A stretch of DNA of 64,000 nucleotides from Egicoccus halophilus (GCF_004300825.1 NZ_CP036250.1:3607001-3671000), one strand, 5' to 3'; shown: positions 9,086 through 18,277, counted from the stretch's first letter. The notes: generated by a model from the sequence alone, not told the origin. Made by a program: numbers and translations.

Positions 9086-9214
9086 CGGGGCACAGCCTCA
9101 CGTGCGACGAGGAGGTGCGGACCGACCGCTGGGGCACGGGCTGCCGGCGAACACGGCGGTCCCGATCCCACCCGGACGGGATCCGCGAACGGACGGTGGT
9201 TCCGCTGCCGACGG

Positions 9215-9220
9215 TAGCAT
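9215..9220 (+). promoter_or_regulatory. putative -10 element (TAGCAT)
   Basis: TAGCAT 27 nt upstream of the TIGR03089 gene start, in the 160-bp divergent gap with the LCP-like gene. No convincing -35 is seen. Confidence 0.3.
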
Positions 9221-9246
9221 CGACCTACCGCCGACGAAGGTTACCG

Positions 9247-9963
9247 GTGCAGCTCGCCCCGCCCTCCTCCCCCCGCCCCGCACCCGGCCACCTCGCCGAC
9301 GCGCTGGCCCGGGCCAGGGACGAACTCGGGTCCCGCCCGGCCGTCACCGTGTACGGGCCCGAGCGCCGCGACGAGCAGGGGATCGTCTCGTTGGCCCAGT
9401 GGGCCGCCAAGGGGGCCTCGCTGCTCGAACTGGACCTGCTGCTCGAGCCGGGAGACCGGCTGCGTGTCGATCTCGACCCCGGCTGGCCGTTGGTCGCCGT
9501 CGCCCTGGCGGCCTGGTGGGCCGGCGTGGCCGTCACCCTGGACGGCGACGCGCCGGCAGCCGTCGTCCAGGAGGGTCGCCGCGCGCCGACGACCGCCGAC
9601 GACGTGTTGTGGATCGGCGCCTCGGTCGACGGCGCACCGGTCGCCGAGGTCGTCGGCGAGGCCTGGGTCAGCGCCGTGCAGTCGTTCCCCGATCAGCCTC
9701 CGCCGCCACGGGCCGCGGCCGAGCTGCCGGCGATCGTGACCGCCCGCCGCGTGCTCACCCAGGCCGAGGTGCTCACCGCGGCCGCGTCACTGCTCGGTGC
9801 CGGCGGCACGCTCGGACTCGATGCCGACACCGACCTGCCGTCGGAGCTCGTGCTGGTCGCCCTGGCGGCCCGTCCGCTGCTCGCGGCCCGTCCGACCGTG
9901 CTGTTGCAGCCGGGTGTGCCACGTTCGGCCGCGGACGGCGAGAAGGTGGCGCACTGGGCGTGA
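9247..9963 (+). CDS. TIGR03089 family protein
   Basis: 238 residues from GTG 9247, with AAGG 6 nt upstream; longer in-frame starts would run through the promoter gap. The sequence matches the small actinobacterial TIGR03089 family: an N-terminal helix region with RPAVTVYGP, LAQWAAKGASLLELDLLLEPGDRL, then WPLVAVALAAWWAGVAVTL. The family resembles the N-terminal part of AMP-binding (acyl-CoA synthetase) domains but lacks the ATP-binding and adenylation motifs. No function is established. It is often found beside LCP genes in actinobacteria, as here, where it is divergent from one. Confidence 0.75.
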   Translation: MQLAPPSSPRPAPGHLADALARARDELGSRPAVTVYGPERRDEQGIVSLAQWAAKGASLLELDLLLEPGDRLRVDLDPGWPLVAVALAAWWAGVAVTLDGDAPAAVVQEGRRAPTTADDVLWIGASVDGAPVAEVVGEAWVSAVQSFPDQPPPPRAAAELPAIVTARRVLTQAEVLTAAASLLGAGGTLGLDADTDLPSELVLVALAARPLLAARPTVLLQPGVPRSAADGEKVAHWA

Positions 9964-9981
9964 ACCCGGTGCGCCACCTTC
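9942..9981. terminator. bidirectional hairpin overlapping a stop codon
   Basis: 13-bp perfect inverted repeat (arm GAAGGTGGCGCAC). The TGA of the TIGR03089 gene lies in the 14-nt loop. It sits between convergent genes. Confidence 0.65.
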
Positions 9982-10000
9982 CCGTGGCCGCGGTCGACGG

Positions 10001-11800
10001 CTAGGGCGCGAGCAGCGCCGGCGTCAACGCGTACAGGTCCCGGGAGCCGGCGGTGACCGACGGCTGCAGGCCGCGGACGGTCGGCAGGACCTGCTCGGCG
10101 AAGAACCGCGTGGTCGTCAGCTTGGCCTGGAGGAACTCGGCGTCGAACGTGCCGGTGTCCCCCGAGGCGATGGCGGCGGAGGCGCTGACGGCGCCGCGGG
10201 CGAGCAGCCACCCGCCGACCACGGTCGCGAACATGCGCAGGTAGGGCGTCGCGCCGGCGAACACCTCGTTGGGCGTCTCCCGCTGGGCGAAGATCCAGTC
10301 GGTGGCCTCCTGCAGCGCGTCGAGCGCGTCGCCGAGGTTGACGGCCACGGTGCCCAACTCCTCCGGCAGCGCGTCGACGGTGTCCCGGATCTCGCCCAGG
10401 ACGCCCTTGACGTAGGCGCCACCGTCGTAGGGCAGCTTGCGCCCGACGAGGTCGAGGGCCTGGATGCCGTTGGTCCCCTCGTAGATCGGCGCGATCCGGG
10501 CGTCGCGGAAGTGCTGGGCCACCCCGGTCTCCTCGACGTAGCCCATACCGCCGTGGACCTGCACGGCCAGGGAGGTCAGCTCCACCCCGAGGTCGGTGCA
10601 CCACGCCTTGGACAGCGGCGTGAGCAGGTCGGCCAGCTTCTGCTGCTGCTCGCGCACGACCGGGTCGTCGGCGCCGTGGGCCAGGTCGAGCGCGTGTGCG
10701 TTGGCGTAGCACAGGGCCCGCATGGCCTCGATGTTGGCCTTCATGGTCAACAGCATGCGCCGCACGTCGGCGTGCTCGATGATCGGGGCCTGTTCGCCGG
10801 GAGCCGAGGTCGGCCCGCGGCCCTGGCGGCGCTCCTGGGCGTACGCCAGGGCCTGCTGGTAGGCACGCTCGGCGATGGCCAGTCCCTGGATGCCCACCCC
10901 GAGCCGGGCGTCGTTCATCATGGTGAACATGCCGCGCATGCCGGTGTGCGGCTCGCCGACGAGATAGCCGACCGCCCCCTCGCCGTCCTCGCCGTACGCC
11001 ATCACGCACGTCGGCGAGGCGTGGATGCCCAGCTTGTGCTCGAGCGACACCACGGAGACGTCGTTGCGCTCCCCGAGACTGCCGTCGTCGTTCACCAGGA
11101 ACTTCGGCACGAGGAACAGGCTGATGCCCTTGGTCCCGGGTGGCGCGTCGGGCAGGCGGGCCAGCACGAGGTGCACGATGTTCTCGGTCAGCTCGTGCTC
11201 ACCGAAGGTGATGTAGATCTTCTGCCCGGTGATGCGGTAGCTGCCGTCGTCGGCCGGGACGGCCCTGGTGGTCACGGCCCCGACGTCGGAGCCGGCCTGG
11301 GGCTCGGTCAGGTTCATCGTGCCGGCCCACTCGCCGGTGACCATCTTGGGCAGGTAGGTCTGCTGCTGTTCGGCGGAGCCGTGGTGGGTCAGCAGGTAGA
11401 CCGCTCCGGTCGTGAGCAGCGGCCCCAGGGAGAACGCCAGGTTCGCGCTGTTGATGGTCTCCTTGGCCGCGTTGGCGACGGTCAGCGGGAAACCGCCACC
11501 GCCGAACTCGGTGGGATGCTGCAGCGTGCCCCAGCCGGCCTCGACGTACTGGTCGTACACCTTCTTGAAGCTGTCGGGCAGCACGACGCGGTCGCCGTCG
11601 AGCGTGGCGCCGTGCTGGTCACCGTCGCGGTTGGTGGGGGCGATCGCCTGCGCGGAGAATCGGCCCACCTCCTCGAGCAGTCCGGCGACCAGGTCGGGCT
11701 CGGCATGGGCGAACGCCGGCAGCGCGGTCAGCTCCCGCAGCGGCGTCACGTGCTCGAGCACGTAGCGGATGTCACGGATGGGCGCGGTGTAGGTCGTCAT
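10001..11800 (-). CDS. acyl-CoA dehydrogenase, long form (FadE5-like)
   Basis: 599 residues from ATG 11800; the frame stays open upstream, but only this start gives the normal N-terminus MTTYTAPIRD. The family order is N-terminal helical domain, a beta domain with MNLTEPQAGSDVG for FAD and substrate binding, a C-terminal helical domain with QVHGGMGYVEE and the catalytic Glu in IYEGTNGIQ, and then an extra C-terminal helical segment of about 120 residues. That extension separates it from 380-residue enzymes and matches the FadE5-type dehydrogenases that act on a wide range of acyl chains. It catalyses alpha,beta-dehydrogenation of acyl-CoA in beta-oxidation. It is a single gene with its own upstream region. 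Confidence 0.93.
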   Translation of the reverse strand: MTTYTAPIRDIRYVLEHVTPLRELTALPAFAHAEPDLVAGLLEEVGRFSAQAIAPTNRDGDQHGATLDGDRVVLPDSFKKVYDQYVEAGWGTLQHPTEFGGGGFPLTVANAAKETINSANLAFSLGPLLTTGAVYLLTHHGSAEQQQTYLPKMVTGEWAGTMNLTEPQAGSDVGAVTTRAVPADDGSYRITGQKIYITFGEHELTENIVHLVLARLPDAPPGTKGISLFLVPKFLVNDDGSLGERNDVSVVSLEHKLGIHASPTCVMAYGEDGEGAVGYLVGEPHTGMRGMFTMMNDARLGVGIQGLAIAERAYQQALAYAQERRQGRGPTSAPGEQAPIIEHADVRRMLLTMKANIEAMRALCYANAHALDLAHGADDPVVREQQQKLADLLTPLSKAWCTDLGVELTSLAVQVHGGMGYVEETGVAQHFRDARIAPIYEGTNGIQALDLVGRKLPYDGGAYVKGVLGEIRDTVDALPEELGTVAVNLGDALDALQEATDWIFAQRETPNEVFAGATPYLRMFATVVGGWLLARGAVSASAAIASGDTGTFDAEFLQAKLTTTRFFAEQVLPTVRGLQPSVTAGSRDLYALTPALLAP

Positions 11801-11810
11801 GTGCCCAGGA

Positions 11811-11830
11811 TAATGAGCCGGCGTGCCCGG
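11811..11830 (+). repeat. 20-bp intergenic motif, copy 1
   Basis: TAATGAGCCGGCGTGCCCGG. The same 20 bp with one change occurs at 21652-21671, and a shorter core (GGCGTGCCCG) at 23661 and 34594. All four are upstream of plus-strand genes. Function unknown. Confidence 0.4.
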
Positions 11831-11869
11831 GAGTTCATCGACGCACACCTCGGCGCGACCGGCGGTCGT

Positions 11870-11875
11870 TAGGCT
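11870..11875 (+). promoter_or_regulatory. putative -10 element (TAGGCT)
   Basis: TAGGCT 43 nt before the MgtE-type gene start. No recognisable -35. Confidence 0.3.
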
Positions 11876-11918
11876 CCGCCGGCGTGCACGTCCGCCATCG
11901 ACGAGGAAGGCCGCCAAC

Positions 11919-13211
11919 GTGCCCAGTCGTCGTCGCGGCGTGCCGCTGCCTCCCGCGCCCCGGCCGTTGAAGGTGCTCGGCCGGCTGCTGGGCATCCCGA
12001 TCAACGAGGTGCGCGGCTACTGGATGCAGGAGTCGCGCAGCATCCGGGCCGGCGCGAGCGCGCTCGGCATCGGACTGTTCGCGACGATCATCGCCGGTGT
12101 GGTGCTCATGTCGGCCGAGGCGCGGCTCGAGGACATCCCCGGCCTGCTCGCGCTGATTCCCGCCGCGATCGGCATGCGCGGCTCGATCTTCGGCGCGCTC
12201 GGTTCCCGACTCTCGACCGGCATCCTGACCGGGGAGTTCGAGCCAGAACTGCGCCGGCGCAGCTACCTCGGCCGCCAGATCGAGGCGGCGACCATCCTGT
12301 CGTTCGCCACCGCCACGCAGGCCGGTGTGCTCGCCTGGGCCATCTCGGTCGCCCTCGGCCTGCGGACGGTGCCGCTGCTCGACCTCGTGGCGATCTCGCT
12401 GATCGGCGGGTTGCTGTCGTCGCTCGTCCTGTTCTTCGTCGTGATCTGGATGGCCCGCCGCAGCAACCTGCGTGGCTGGTCCATGGACGACGTCGGTGCC
12501 CCCATCATCACGGCCGCCGGCGACCTCGTGACCCTGCCGGCGCTGCTGGTCGGCAGCCTGGTCCTCGCCGTCGAACCGGTCGCCATGGCCGTCGGCGCCC
12601 TCGGACTGGTCGTCGGGGTCGTCGCGGTCGTGCTGGGCGCCCGCCGCGACGACGCCATGATCCGCCGGATCGTGCGCGAGTCGATGATCGTGCTCACCAT
12701 CGCCGTCTCGATCGACGTCATGGCCGGCATCGTCGTCGAGTCCCGCGCCGAGGAGCAGTTCAGCGCCCCGGCCCTGCTGGTGCTGATCCCGCCCTTCATC
12801 GCCAACTGCGGATCGCTCGGCGGCATGCTCTCGAGCCGCCTGGCCTCGAAGCTGCACGTCGGCCTCTTGGAGCCGCGGCTGCTGCCGGGCAAGCTGGCCA
12901 GCCTCGACTTCTCCCTCACCGTGCTGCTGGCGTTCCTCGCCTTCACCGGCGTGGGGGCGGCCGGCTGGCTCGCGGCGGTGCTGGTGCCCAACGTCGACCC
13001 GCTGCCGCTGCTGTCGATGCTGGGGGTGACGTGGCTGGCCGGACTGTTCGCCGTCTTCGTGCTGGCCGCGGCCGCGTACGCCGCGGCGACGACCTCGTTC
13101 CGCTTCGGGTTCGACCCCGACAACCACGGGATCCCCGTGGTGACCGCGACCATGGACCTGGCGGGGGTCATCTGTCTGGTCGCGGCGATCACGATCCTGC
13201 AGGTGGGTTGA
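11919..13211 (+). CDS. MgtE-type divalent cation permease, duplicated membrane domain, no CBS
   Basis: 430 residues from GTG 11919, with a GAGGAAGG ribosome site 8 nt upstream. About ten hydrophobic segments are visible in two halves. Each half has an LALIPA or LLVLIPP element followed by a Gly-rich turn and LSSRL/LGSRL: LIPAAIGMRGSIFGALGSRL near residue 85 and LIPPFIANCGSLGGMLSSRL near 290. This is the membrane domain of MgtE/SLC41 carriers, here fused twice. The cytoplasmic N- and CBS domains that gate bacterial MgtE are absent. The PhoU/TrkA_C gene begins 1 nt after the stop, so gating is probably provided in trans. Mg2+ is the likely ion by family. Confidence 0.82.
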   Translation: MPSRRRGVPLPPAPRPLKVLGRLLGIPINEVRGYWMQESRSIRAGASALGIGLFATIIAGVVLMSAEARLEDIPGLLALIPAAIGMRGSIFGALGSRLSTGILTGEFEPELRRRSYLGRQIEAATILSFATATQAGVLAWAISVALGLRTVPLLDLVAISLIGGLLSSLVLFFVVIWMARRSNLRGWSMDDVGAPIITAAGDLVTLPALLVGSLVLAVEPVAMAVGALGLVVGVVAVVLGARRDDAMIRRIVRESMIVLTIAVSIDVMAGIVVESRAEEQFSAPALLVLIPPFIANCGSLGGMLSSRLASKLHVGLLEPRLLPGKLASLDFSLTVLLAFLAFTGVGAAGWLAAVLVPNVDPLPLLSMLGVTWLAGLFAVFVLAAAAYAAATTSFRFGFDPDNHGIPVVTATMDLAGVICLVAAITILQVG

Positions 13212-13212
13212 C

Positions 13213-14436
13213 ATGAGGACGCGCAAGACGGTCAAGGAACTGCTGGTCGGCGCGAAGGACGCGGCCGAGCTGATGGTGGACCTCGCGTACGCCGCGATCT
13301 TCTTCGGCGACGAGTCCCTGGCCCGCGAGGTGTTGCGCCTCGAGGACCAGGTCGACGAGCTGCTCGTCGACCTCCGTGCCGTGTGTATGATCGCGGCCCG
13401 GACACCCGACGACGCCGACCGGCTGGCCGGCGTGCTGTCCATGGCGGTGTCGATCGAGGGCATCGCCGACGCCGCCGAGGACATCGCCCGGGTGGTGCTC
13501 AAGGACCTCGGCGTCCCGGGCGAACTGCGTGACGACCTGCGCCACGCCACCGAGGTCACCGCGCGGGTCAAGATCCGCGAGGAGAACCAGCTGGCCAGCG
13601 CGTCGCTGCGCGATCTCGAGCTGCCGGCCCGCACCGGGATGTGGGTGATCGCGATCCGTCGCGACGTCGACTGGCTCTACGGACCCGAACCCGAGGAGGT
13701 GCTGCGCGAGGGCGACGTGCTGTTCCTGCAGGGCCCGCCCGAGGGCGTCGACCACGCCCGCGAGCTCGCGGGCGGCACGCCCCGGCACTTCCCACCGCCG
13801 CCCAAGCGCGCCAAGCTGTCCAACCTCGACCGGGCCGTGGACGTCATCGTCGAACTCAAGAACGCCTCCGAGGTCGCGGTCGGGTTGGCCTACTCCGCGA
13901 TCCTGCTCCGCGACCAGTCGCTGGCCGCCGAGGTCGCGGTCATCGAGGACAAGTCCGACGAGCTCTACCACCAGCTCGAGGGATGGGTGCTGCGCGCCGC
14001 CGCGGAACTCGACGACCCCGACGAGCTGCGCGGACTGATCCACCTCGCCTCCTCGTCCGAGCGCATCGTCGACGCCGCCCAGTCCATGACCCGGGTCATC
14101 GAGGACGAGGGACCGCCGCACCCGATCATCGCGGCCGCGTTGTCCGAGGCCGACGAGATCGTCGCCGAGGCGATCGTCGCGACGGGCAGCCCCGCCGAGG
14201 GCCACACCCTGGGCGAACTGCAGATCCACACGGAGACCGGCATGGAGGTCCTGGCGATCCAGCGCAGCGAGCGCTGGGTCTACCGACCCCGGCGTTCCCG
14301 GTCGCTGCAGGCCGGCGACCGCCTGCTGGCCATGGGCCCCGAGGAGGGCGCACCGCGCCTGCGGGTGCTCTGCGGCGACCAGCGCCCCGAGGGCGAGGAG
14401 GGCTGGATCGAGCCCGAGGACCTCGACGAGGACTGA
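13213..14436 (+). CDS. double PhoU / TrkA_C regulatory protein
   Basis: 407 residues of soluble protein. The order is a PhoU-like helical domain (about 5-110), a TrkA_C/RCK-C beta domain (about 120-190, ending VLFLQGP), a second PhoU-like domain (about 205-320) and a second TrkA_C domain (about 330-395, with LLAMGPEEG). The two halves align: ELMVDLAYAAIFFGDESLAREV against EVAVGLAYSAILLRDQSLAAEV. PhoU/TrkA_C proteins (COG3273) commonly pair with MgtE-like permeases. TrkA_C domains bind small ligands such as nucleotides, so this protein is likely the cytoplasmic gate of the permease encoded 1 nt upstream. The ligand is unknown. Confidence 0.82.
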   Translation: MRTRKTVKELLVGAKDAAELMVDLAYAAIFFGDESLAREVLRLEDQVDELLVDLRAVCMIAARTPDDADRLAGVLSMAVSIEGIADAAEDIARVVLKDLGVPGELRDDLRHATEVTARVKIREENQLASASLRDLELPARTGMWVIAIRRDVDWLYGPEPEEVLREGDVLFLQGPPEGVDHARELAGGTPRHFPPPPKRAKLSNLDRAVDVIVELKNASEVAVGLAYSAILLRDQSLAAEVAVIEDKSDELYHQLEGWVLRAAAELDDPDELRGLIHLASSSERIVDAAQSMTRVIEDEGPPHPIIAAALSEADEIVAEAIVATGSPAEGHTLGELQIHTETGMEVLAIQRSERWVYRPRRSRSLQAGDRLLAMGPEEGAPRLRVLCGDQRPEGEEGWIEPEDLDED

Positions 14437-14466
14437 ACGAGCCGCTCGGGGCCGCGCCGTCCGGTG

Positions 14467-15270
14467 CTACGCCGCGCCGGCGGGCAGCTTGTCGATCACC
14501 CCGTCGATGTCGGTCTTGTAGCGCCCGAGCCGGGGACGGTGCAGGACCGACAGGGTCGCGCGTGGGCCGTCGAGTCCGGGCCCGCGCTCCTGGCCGGCCT
14601 TGCCGACCCCGGGCCAGTCCAGCGGCACGTGCTGCCAGGCCTCGAGGACCGGCACCAGGCGCACGGGCGTACCGTCGGGCAACGACAGCTCACCCCGCAG
14701 GCCCACCCGCAGCAGCTGGGTGTGCACGTGCTCGATCGCGACCTCGGCCGCCGACACCTGCGCGGCGTTGAGCCCGTAGACCTCGAGGTCCGGGACGTCG
14801 AAGCGGGCCGCGCCGTGGGTACGCACCCACCAGGTGCCCTCGCCCTCCGCGCGGGTCACGATGCCGTCGTCGTGCCGGACGGCCCCGATCGCCAGGCGGT
14901 TCATCCACGCCGCGTCGCGATCGGCGTCGCCGGTCAGGTCCCGCACGCCGCGGACCCGACCCCGCAACTGGCGCGACAGCGCCTGCAACAGCTGGGCCTG
15001 GCGTTGCATGCCGTGCTCGAGCCCGTCGTCGCCGATGTAGGCCTCGGTCCGTAGCAGTGGGGCGCCGTCACGCTCGGCGTTGCAGGCACGGACGACCGCC
15101 TTCTGCATCCGGCCGCCCCAGTGCACCTCGTAGGCGAGCTCGCCCGCGCCACGCACGGGTGCGCCTCGGTCGAGGTCCTTGGCCTGGCCGGCCGCCTTGA
15201 CGAGCGTGCCGACCTCCTCCAGCGGCTCGTCGAGCACCAGAGCCATCAGTGACGTGTACTTGTCGGCCAC
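14467..15270 (-). CDS. conserved hypothetical cytoplasmic protein
   Basis: 267 residues from GTG 15270, which has GAGGTGA 5 nt upstream; a GTG at 15279 has no such site. I do not recognise the family. The protein is soluble, with alternating helices and strands, a Trp-rich middle (GTWWVRTHGA) and a C-terminal beta-rich part (LVPVLEAWQHVPLDW). There is no signal peptide and no cofactor motif. It is monocistronic, convergent with the PhoU/TrkA_C gene (31 bp gap) and divergent from the septum-formation-like gene. Coding is supported by GC3 bias and normal codon use across the whole length. Confidence 0.7.
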   Translation of the reverse strand: MADKYTSLMALVLDEPLEEVGTLVKAAGQAKDLDRGAPVRGAGELAYEVHWGGRMQKAVVRACNAERDGAPLLRTEAYIGDDGLEHGMQRQAQLLQALSRQLRGRVRGVRDLTGDADRDAAWMNRLAIGAVRHDDGIVTRAEGEGTWWVRTHGAARFDVPDLEVYGLNAAQVSAAEVAIEHVHTQLLRVGLRGELSLPDGTPVRLVPVLEAWQHVPLDWPGVGKAGQERGPGLDGPRATLSVLHRPRLGRYKTDIDGVIDKLPAGAA

Positions 15271-15459
15271 GGAGGTCACCTCGGTCGTCGGCGGGGCTGG
15301 CGGCCAGACTACGGCCGGTGCGCTCGCGCCGGTTCACGACGGCGGCGCGCCGCGGCCGCACACCGACTGCAGAACTCCTGAAGATGGTGAACCTTCGGCC
15401 GATACTGGAGCGACCGGCGTCGCACCCCGCGGGCCGCCCGACGAGGTGCTGACGCCCAC

Positions 15460-16062
15460 GTGACCACACCACCACCGCCCACGCCGCCGGGCCAGCCCGG
15501 CCCCGACGTCGCCCCCGGCGACCAGGCGCCCCTTCCTACCGGCCCTCAGCCCGACCGCACCACCGCCGACCGCCTGCGCGGCCTGGCACGGTTCGCCGTT
15601 CCCGTGGTCGTGCTCGGCATCGGCGCCTTCAGCGTCTTCGGCCAGGCCGACCGCGACGACGACGGCGCGATCGTCGAGGCGGGCGCCGTCACGGCCGACG
15701 ACCTGCGGGTCGGCGACTGCTTCGACGACGAGGGCACCTTCGAGACCGACGAGACCGTCCAGTTCGAGGCGGTCGCCGGTGTGCCGTGCACCGAGCCGCA
15801 CGACAACGAGGTGTTCCACGAGTTCGAGCTCACCGGCGAGTCGCTGCCGAGCGAGGAGGAGATCTTCACGCAGGTCGACGCCGCGTGCCTCCCGGCGTTC
15901 GACGCCTTCGTCGGCCTCGCCTACGAGGAGTCCGAACTCGACCTGTTCCCGATGTGGCCGACCGCGGACTCCTGGCGGCTCGGTGACCGGACCGCGACCT
16001 GTGCCCTGTTCGCGCTCGACGGCTCGACGCTCCAGGGGTCGATGCGCGACAGCCAGCGCTGA
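15460..16062 (+). CDS. septum formation-like (DUF4190-associated) membrane protein
   Basis: 200 residues with a GTG start. A Pro-rich cytoplasmic N-terminus of about 40 residues is followed by one transmembrane helix (FAVPVVVLGIGAFSVF, about 46-61) and an extracellular domain of about 135 residues. That domain has LRVGDCFDD, VPCTEPHDNEVF, DAACLPAF and TATCALF, i.e. four Cys likely paired in two disulfides. This Cys and HDNEVF pattern is the Septum_form family of actinobacteria, proposed to act in division; evidence for the role is thin. It is a single gene ended by a hairpin. Confidence 0.78.
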   Translation: MTTPPPPTPPGQPGPDVAPGDQAPLPTGPQPDRTTADRLRGLARFAVPVVVLGIGAFSVFGQADRDDDGAIVEAGAVTADDLRVGDCFDDEGTFETDETVQFEAVAGVPCTEPHDNEVFHEFELTGESLPSEEEIFTQVDAACLPAFDAFVGLAYEESELDLFPMWPTADSWRLGDRTATCALFALDGSTLQGSMRDSQR

Positions 16063-16071
16063 GCGTACGAC

Positions 16072-16109
16072 GCGAGGCGCCGCCGGCCGATGGACCGGCG
16101 GTGCCTCGC
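16072..16109. terminator. bidirectional hairpin terminator
   Basis: 15-bp inverted repeat with one mismatch (arm GCGAGGCGCCGCCGG, 8-nt loop) between the convergent septum-formation-like and acyl-CoA dehydrogenase genes. Confidence 0.65.
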
Positions 16110-16122
16110 ACGTCCTGTGTGG

Positions 16123-17265
16123 CTACAGGCCCAGCGAGCGGGCGATGAGCATCCGCTGCACCTCGCTGGTGCCCTCACCGATCTCCAGGATCTTGGCGTC
16201 CTGGTAGAAGCGCCCGACGCGGTACTCGGTGGTGAAGCCGTACCCACCGAACACCTGCGTCGCCTCGCGGGCGGCGGTCACGGCCTGCTCGGAGGAGAAC
16301 AGCTTGCTGATCGACGCCTCGCGCTTGTAGGGCAGACCCTCCATCTTGCGCCAGCACGCCAGGTAGTACATCTGCCGGGCGGTCTGGGCGGCGACCTCGA
16401 GGTCGGCGATCTTGAACGCCAGCGCCTGCTGCTTGGCGATCGGCTTGCCGAACGCCTCGCGCTCCTGTGCGTAGCGCACGCACTCGTCGACGCAGCCCTG
16501 GATGAGGCCCACGGCCAGCGCGGAGATCGCGATCCGGCCGTCGTCGAGCGTCTTGAGGAACTGGCGGAAGCCGGCGCCCCGCTCACCGAGCGTGTTGGCC
16601 ACCGGGACGCGGACGTCCTCGAGGATCAGCTCGCGCGTGTCCGAGGCGTGCCAGCCGACCTTGCGGTAGGGCGGCGCGACCGAGAACCCTGGGGTGTCGA
16701 CCGGCACCACGATCGAGGTCATCTCGTCCTCGCCGGTGAAGGCGGTGACGGTGACGATCGAGGTCATCTCGGTGCCGGAGTTGGTGATGAACACCTTGCC
16801 GCCGTTGATGACCCAGGAGTCGCCGTCCTGCACGGCGCGGGTCCGGGTCGCGCCGAACACGTCGGAGCCGCCGCCCGGCTCGGTCAGCCCGAAGCCACCG
16901 AGCTTCTCGCCGCGGCAGAGCTCGGGCAGCCACCGCTGCTTCTGCTCGTCGGTGCCGAACTCGTCGATCGGCGCGGCCCCGAGCCCGACACCGGCCTCGA
17001 GCGTGATGCCCATCGACTGGTCGACCCGGCCGAGCTCCTCGATGGCCAGGCACAACGTGAGGTAGTCGCCGTCCATGCCGTCGTACTTCGACGAGAACGG
17101 GATGCCGAACAGCCCGAGCCCGCCCATCTGGCGCACGATCTCCACCGGGAAGCGCGCCTGGGCGTTCATCTCGTCGGCGGCGGGCGCGATGACCTCGTCG
17201 GCGAAGCGCCGGACGACCTTGCGGAATTCTTCCTGCTCCGGGCTCAACGAGAACGACAGCGCCAC
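16123..17265 (-). CDS. acyl-CoA dehydrogenase, short/medium-chain type
   Basis: 380 residues from GTG 17265, with GGAGGGA 6 nt upstream. It is the standard-length ACAD fold: N-terminal helices (SPEQEEFRKVVRRFADEVI), FAD/substrate loop FGLTEPGGGSDV, then VFGGYGFTTEYRVGRFYQDA and the catalytic Glu in IGEGTSEVQ. The closest families are butyryl/isovaleryl-type dehydrogenases; the chain-length preference cannot be told from sequence. It oxidises acyl-CoA and passes electrons to ETF, which is not in the window. It lies between the biotin ligase and the septum-formation-like gene and is transcribed alone. Confidence 0.93.
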   Translation of the reverse strand: MALSFSLSPEQEEFRKVVRRFADEVIAPAADEMNAQARFPVEIVRQMGGLGLFGIPFSSKYDGMDGDYLTLCLAIEELGRVDQSMGITLEAGVGLGAAPIDEFGTDEQKQRWLPELCRGEKLGGFGLTEPGGGSDVFGATRTRAVQDGDSWVINGGKVFITNSGTEMTSIVTVTAFTGEDEMTSIVVPVDTPGFSVAPPYRKVGWHASDTRELILEDVRVPVANTLGERGAGFRQFLKTLDDGRIAISALAVGLIQGCVDECVRYAQEREAFGKPIAKQQALAFKIADLEVAAQTARQMYYLACWRKMEGLPYKREASISKLFSSEQAVTAAREATQVFGGYGFTTEYRVGRFYQDAKILEIGEGTSEVQRMLIARSLGL

Positions 17266-17377
17266 GACGGCTCCCTCCAACGGCGTCCCGGCAGGATACT
17301 AGGACGTCCAACTACCTCGCCAGCCCGCGTCGCTCCGCGCCCGGACCTCCCGCGCCCCGCGGGCGGACGTTCGACGC

Positions 17378-18163
17378 TCAGCGGACGTGGTGGACGTCCC
17401 CGGCGCCAACGGCGAGTTGCCGCGCGCCGGTGTCGACGACCAGGCGACCGTCGGGATCGAGGTCCACCGCGCGCCCGGACAGACGCGAGCCGTCGGGGAG
17501 GTCGACGGTCACCTCGGCGCCGATCGTGGCGCAGACCTCGCGGTAGGCGACCAGCAGCCGCAGCGGGTCGGCCGCCACCGCGTGCAGCCAGGCCGCCAGC
17601 CCCCGCAGCACGTCGGCGAGCACCCCGCCGCGGTCCACCGGGGCCCCCGTCGCCTCGGCGACGCTCGTCCACCCCGCGCGCTCGTCGTCACGCGCGACCC
17701 CGCGCCAGTCCACGTCGATGCCGATCCCGACCAGGACCATCCCCCGGCCCTCCACGCGGTGTTGCTCGACCAGGATGCCGGCGGCCTTGCGGCCCCCGAG
17801 CAGGACGTCGTTGGGCCACTTGAGCGCCGGGTCGGCGCCGGCGGAACGCACGGCGTCCACGCTGGCCAGGCCGGCGGCCAGGGGTACCAGTGTCGGGTGC
17901 ACCGGAGGGGTCGCCGCCACCGCCGTCAGCAGCAGTGAGGCCTGTGGCCCGGGCCCGTCGAGCCACCGGCGCCCCTGCCGTCCGCGGCCCGCGGTCTGCC
18001 GGTCGGCGACCACGACCAACCCCGGGCCGTCACCGGCACGCACGCGCTCGAGCGCGAGATCGGAGGTGGAGGTGGTCCGTTCGACCTCGAGGAGCCGGGA
18101 GAACGGCAACGGACCCGCCAGCACCGCCGCCACCCGTTCGTGTCGCGCCAGCCGTCCTGCCAC
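17378..18163 (-). CDS. birA: biotin--[acetyl-CoA-carboxylase] ligase
   Basis: 261 residues, GTG start, without the N-terminal helix-turn-helix of the E. coli repressor type. The catalytic domain shows TTSTSDLA (biotin pocket), the ATP/biotin loop [33 protein letters not shown] (catalytic Lys and lid), and a C-terminal SH3-like domain from about 215 ([22 protein letters not shown]). It attaches biotin to the carrier lysine of acyl-CoA carboxylases. It is divergent from the carboxylase beta gene across a 114-bp gap and the alpha subunit is 3.5 kb away, a clear functional pairing. Confidence 0.95.
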   Translation of the reverse strand: MAGRLARHERVAAVLAGPLPFSRLLEVERTTSTSDLALERVRAGDGPGLVVVADRQTAGRGRQGRRWLDGPGPQASLLLTAVAATPPVHPTLVPLAAGLASVDAVRSAGADPALKWPNDVLLGGRKAAGILVEQHRVEGRGMVLVGIGIDVDWRGVARDDERAGWTSVAEATGAPVDRGGVLADVLRGLAAWLHAVAADPLRLLVAYREVCATIGAEVTVDLPDGSRLSGRAVDLDPDGRLVVDTGARQLAVGAGDVHHVR

Positions 18164-18203
18164 GCCGCTGCTCCCGGCTCGGGGTCCGAAGGAGGCGGAA
18201 GGC

Positions 18204-18209
18204 TAGGAT
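18204..18209 (+). promoter_or_regulatory. putative -10 element (TAGGAT)
   Basis: TAGGAT in the birA/carboxylase divergent gap, 68 nt before the beta-subunit start. No clear -35. Confidence 0.3.
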
Positions 18210-18277
18210 GCCCGACCGTGCGACGACGACGCCCCGTCGCCACGCGCCAGCGCCAGCGTCGCCCGGGAGGCTCTCAC

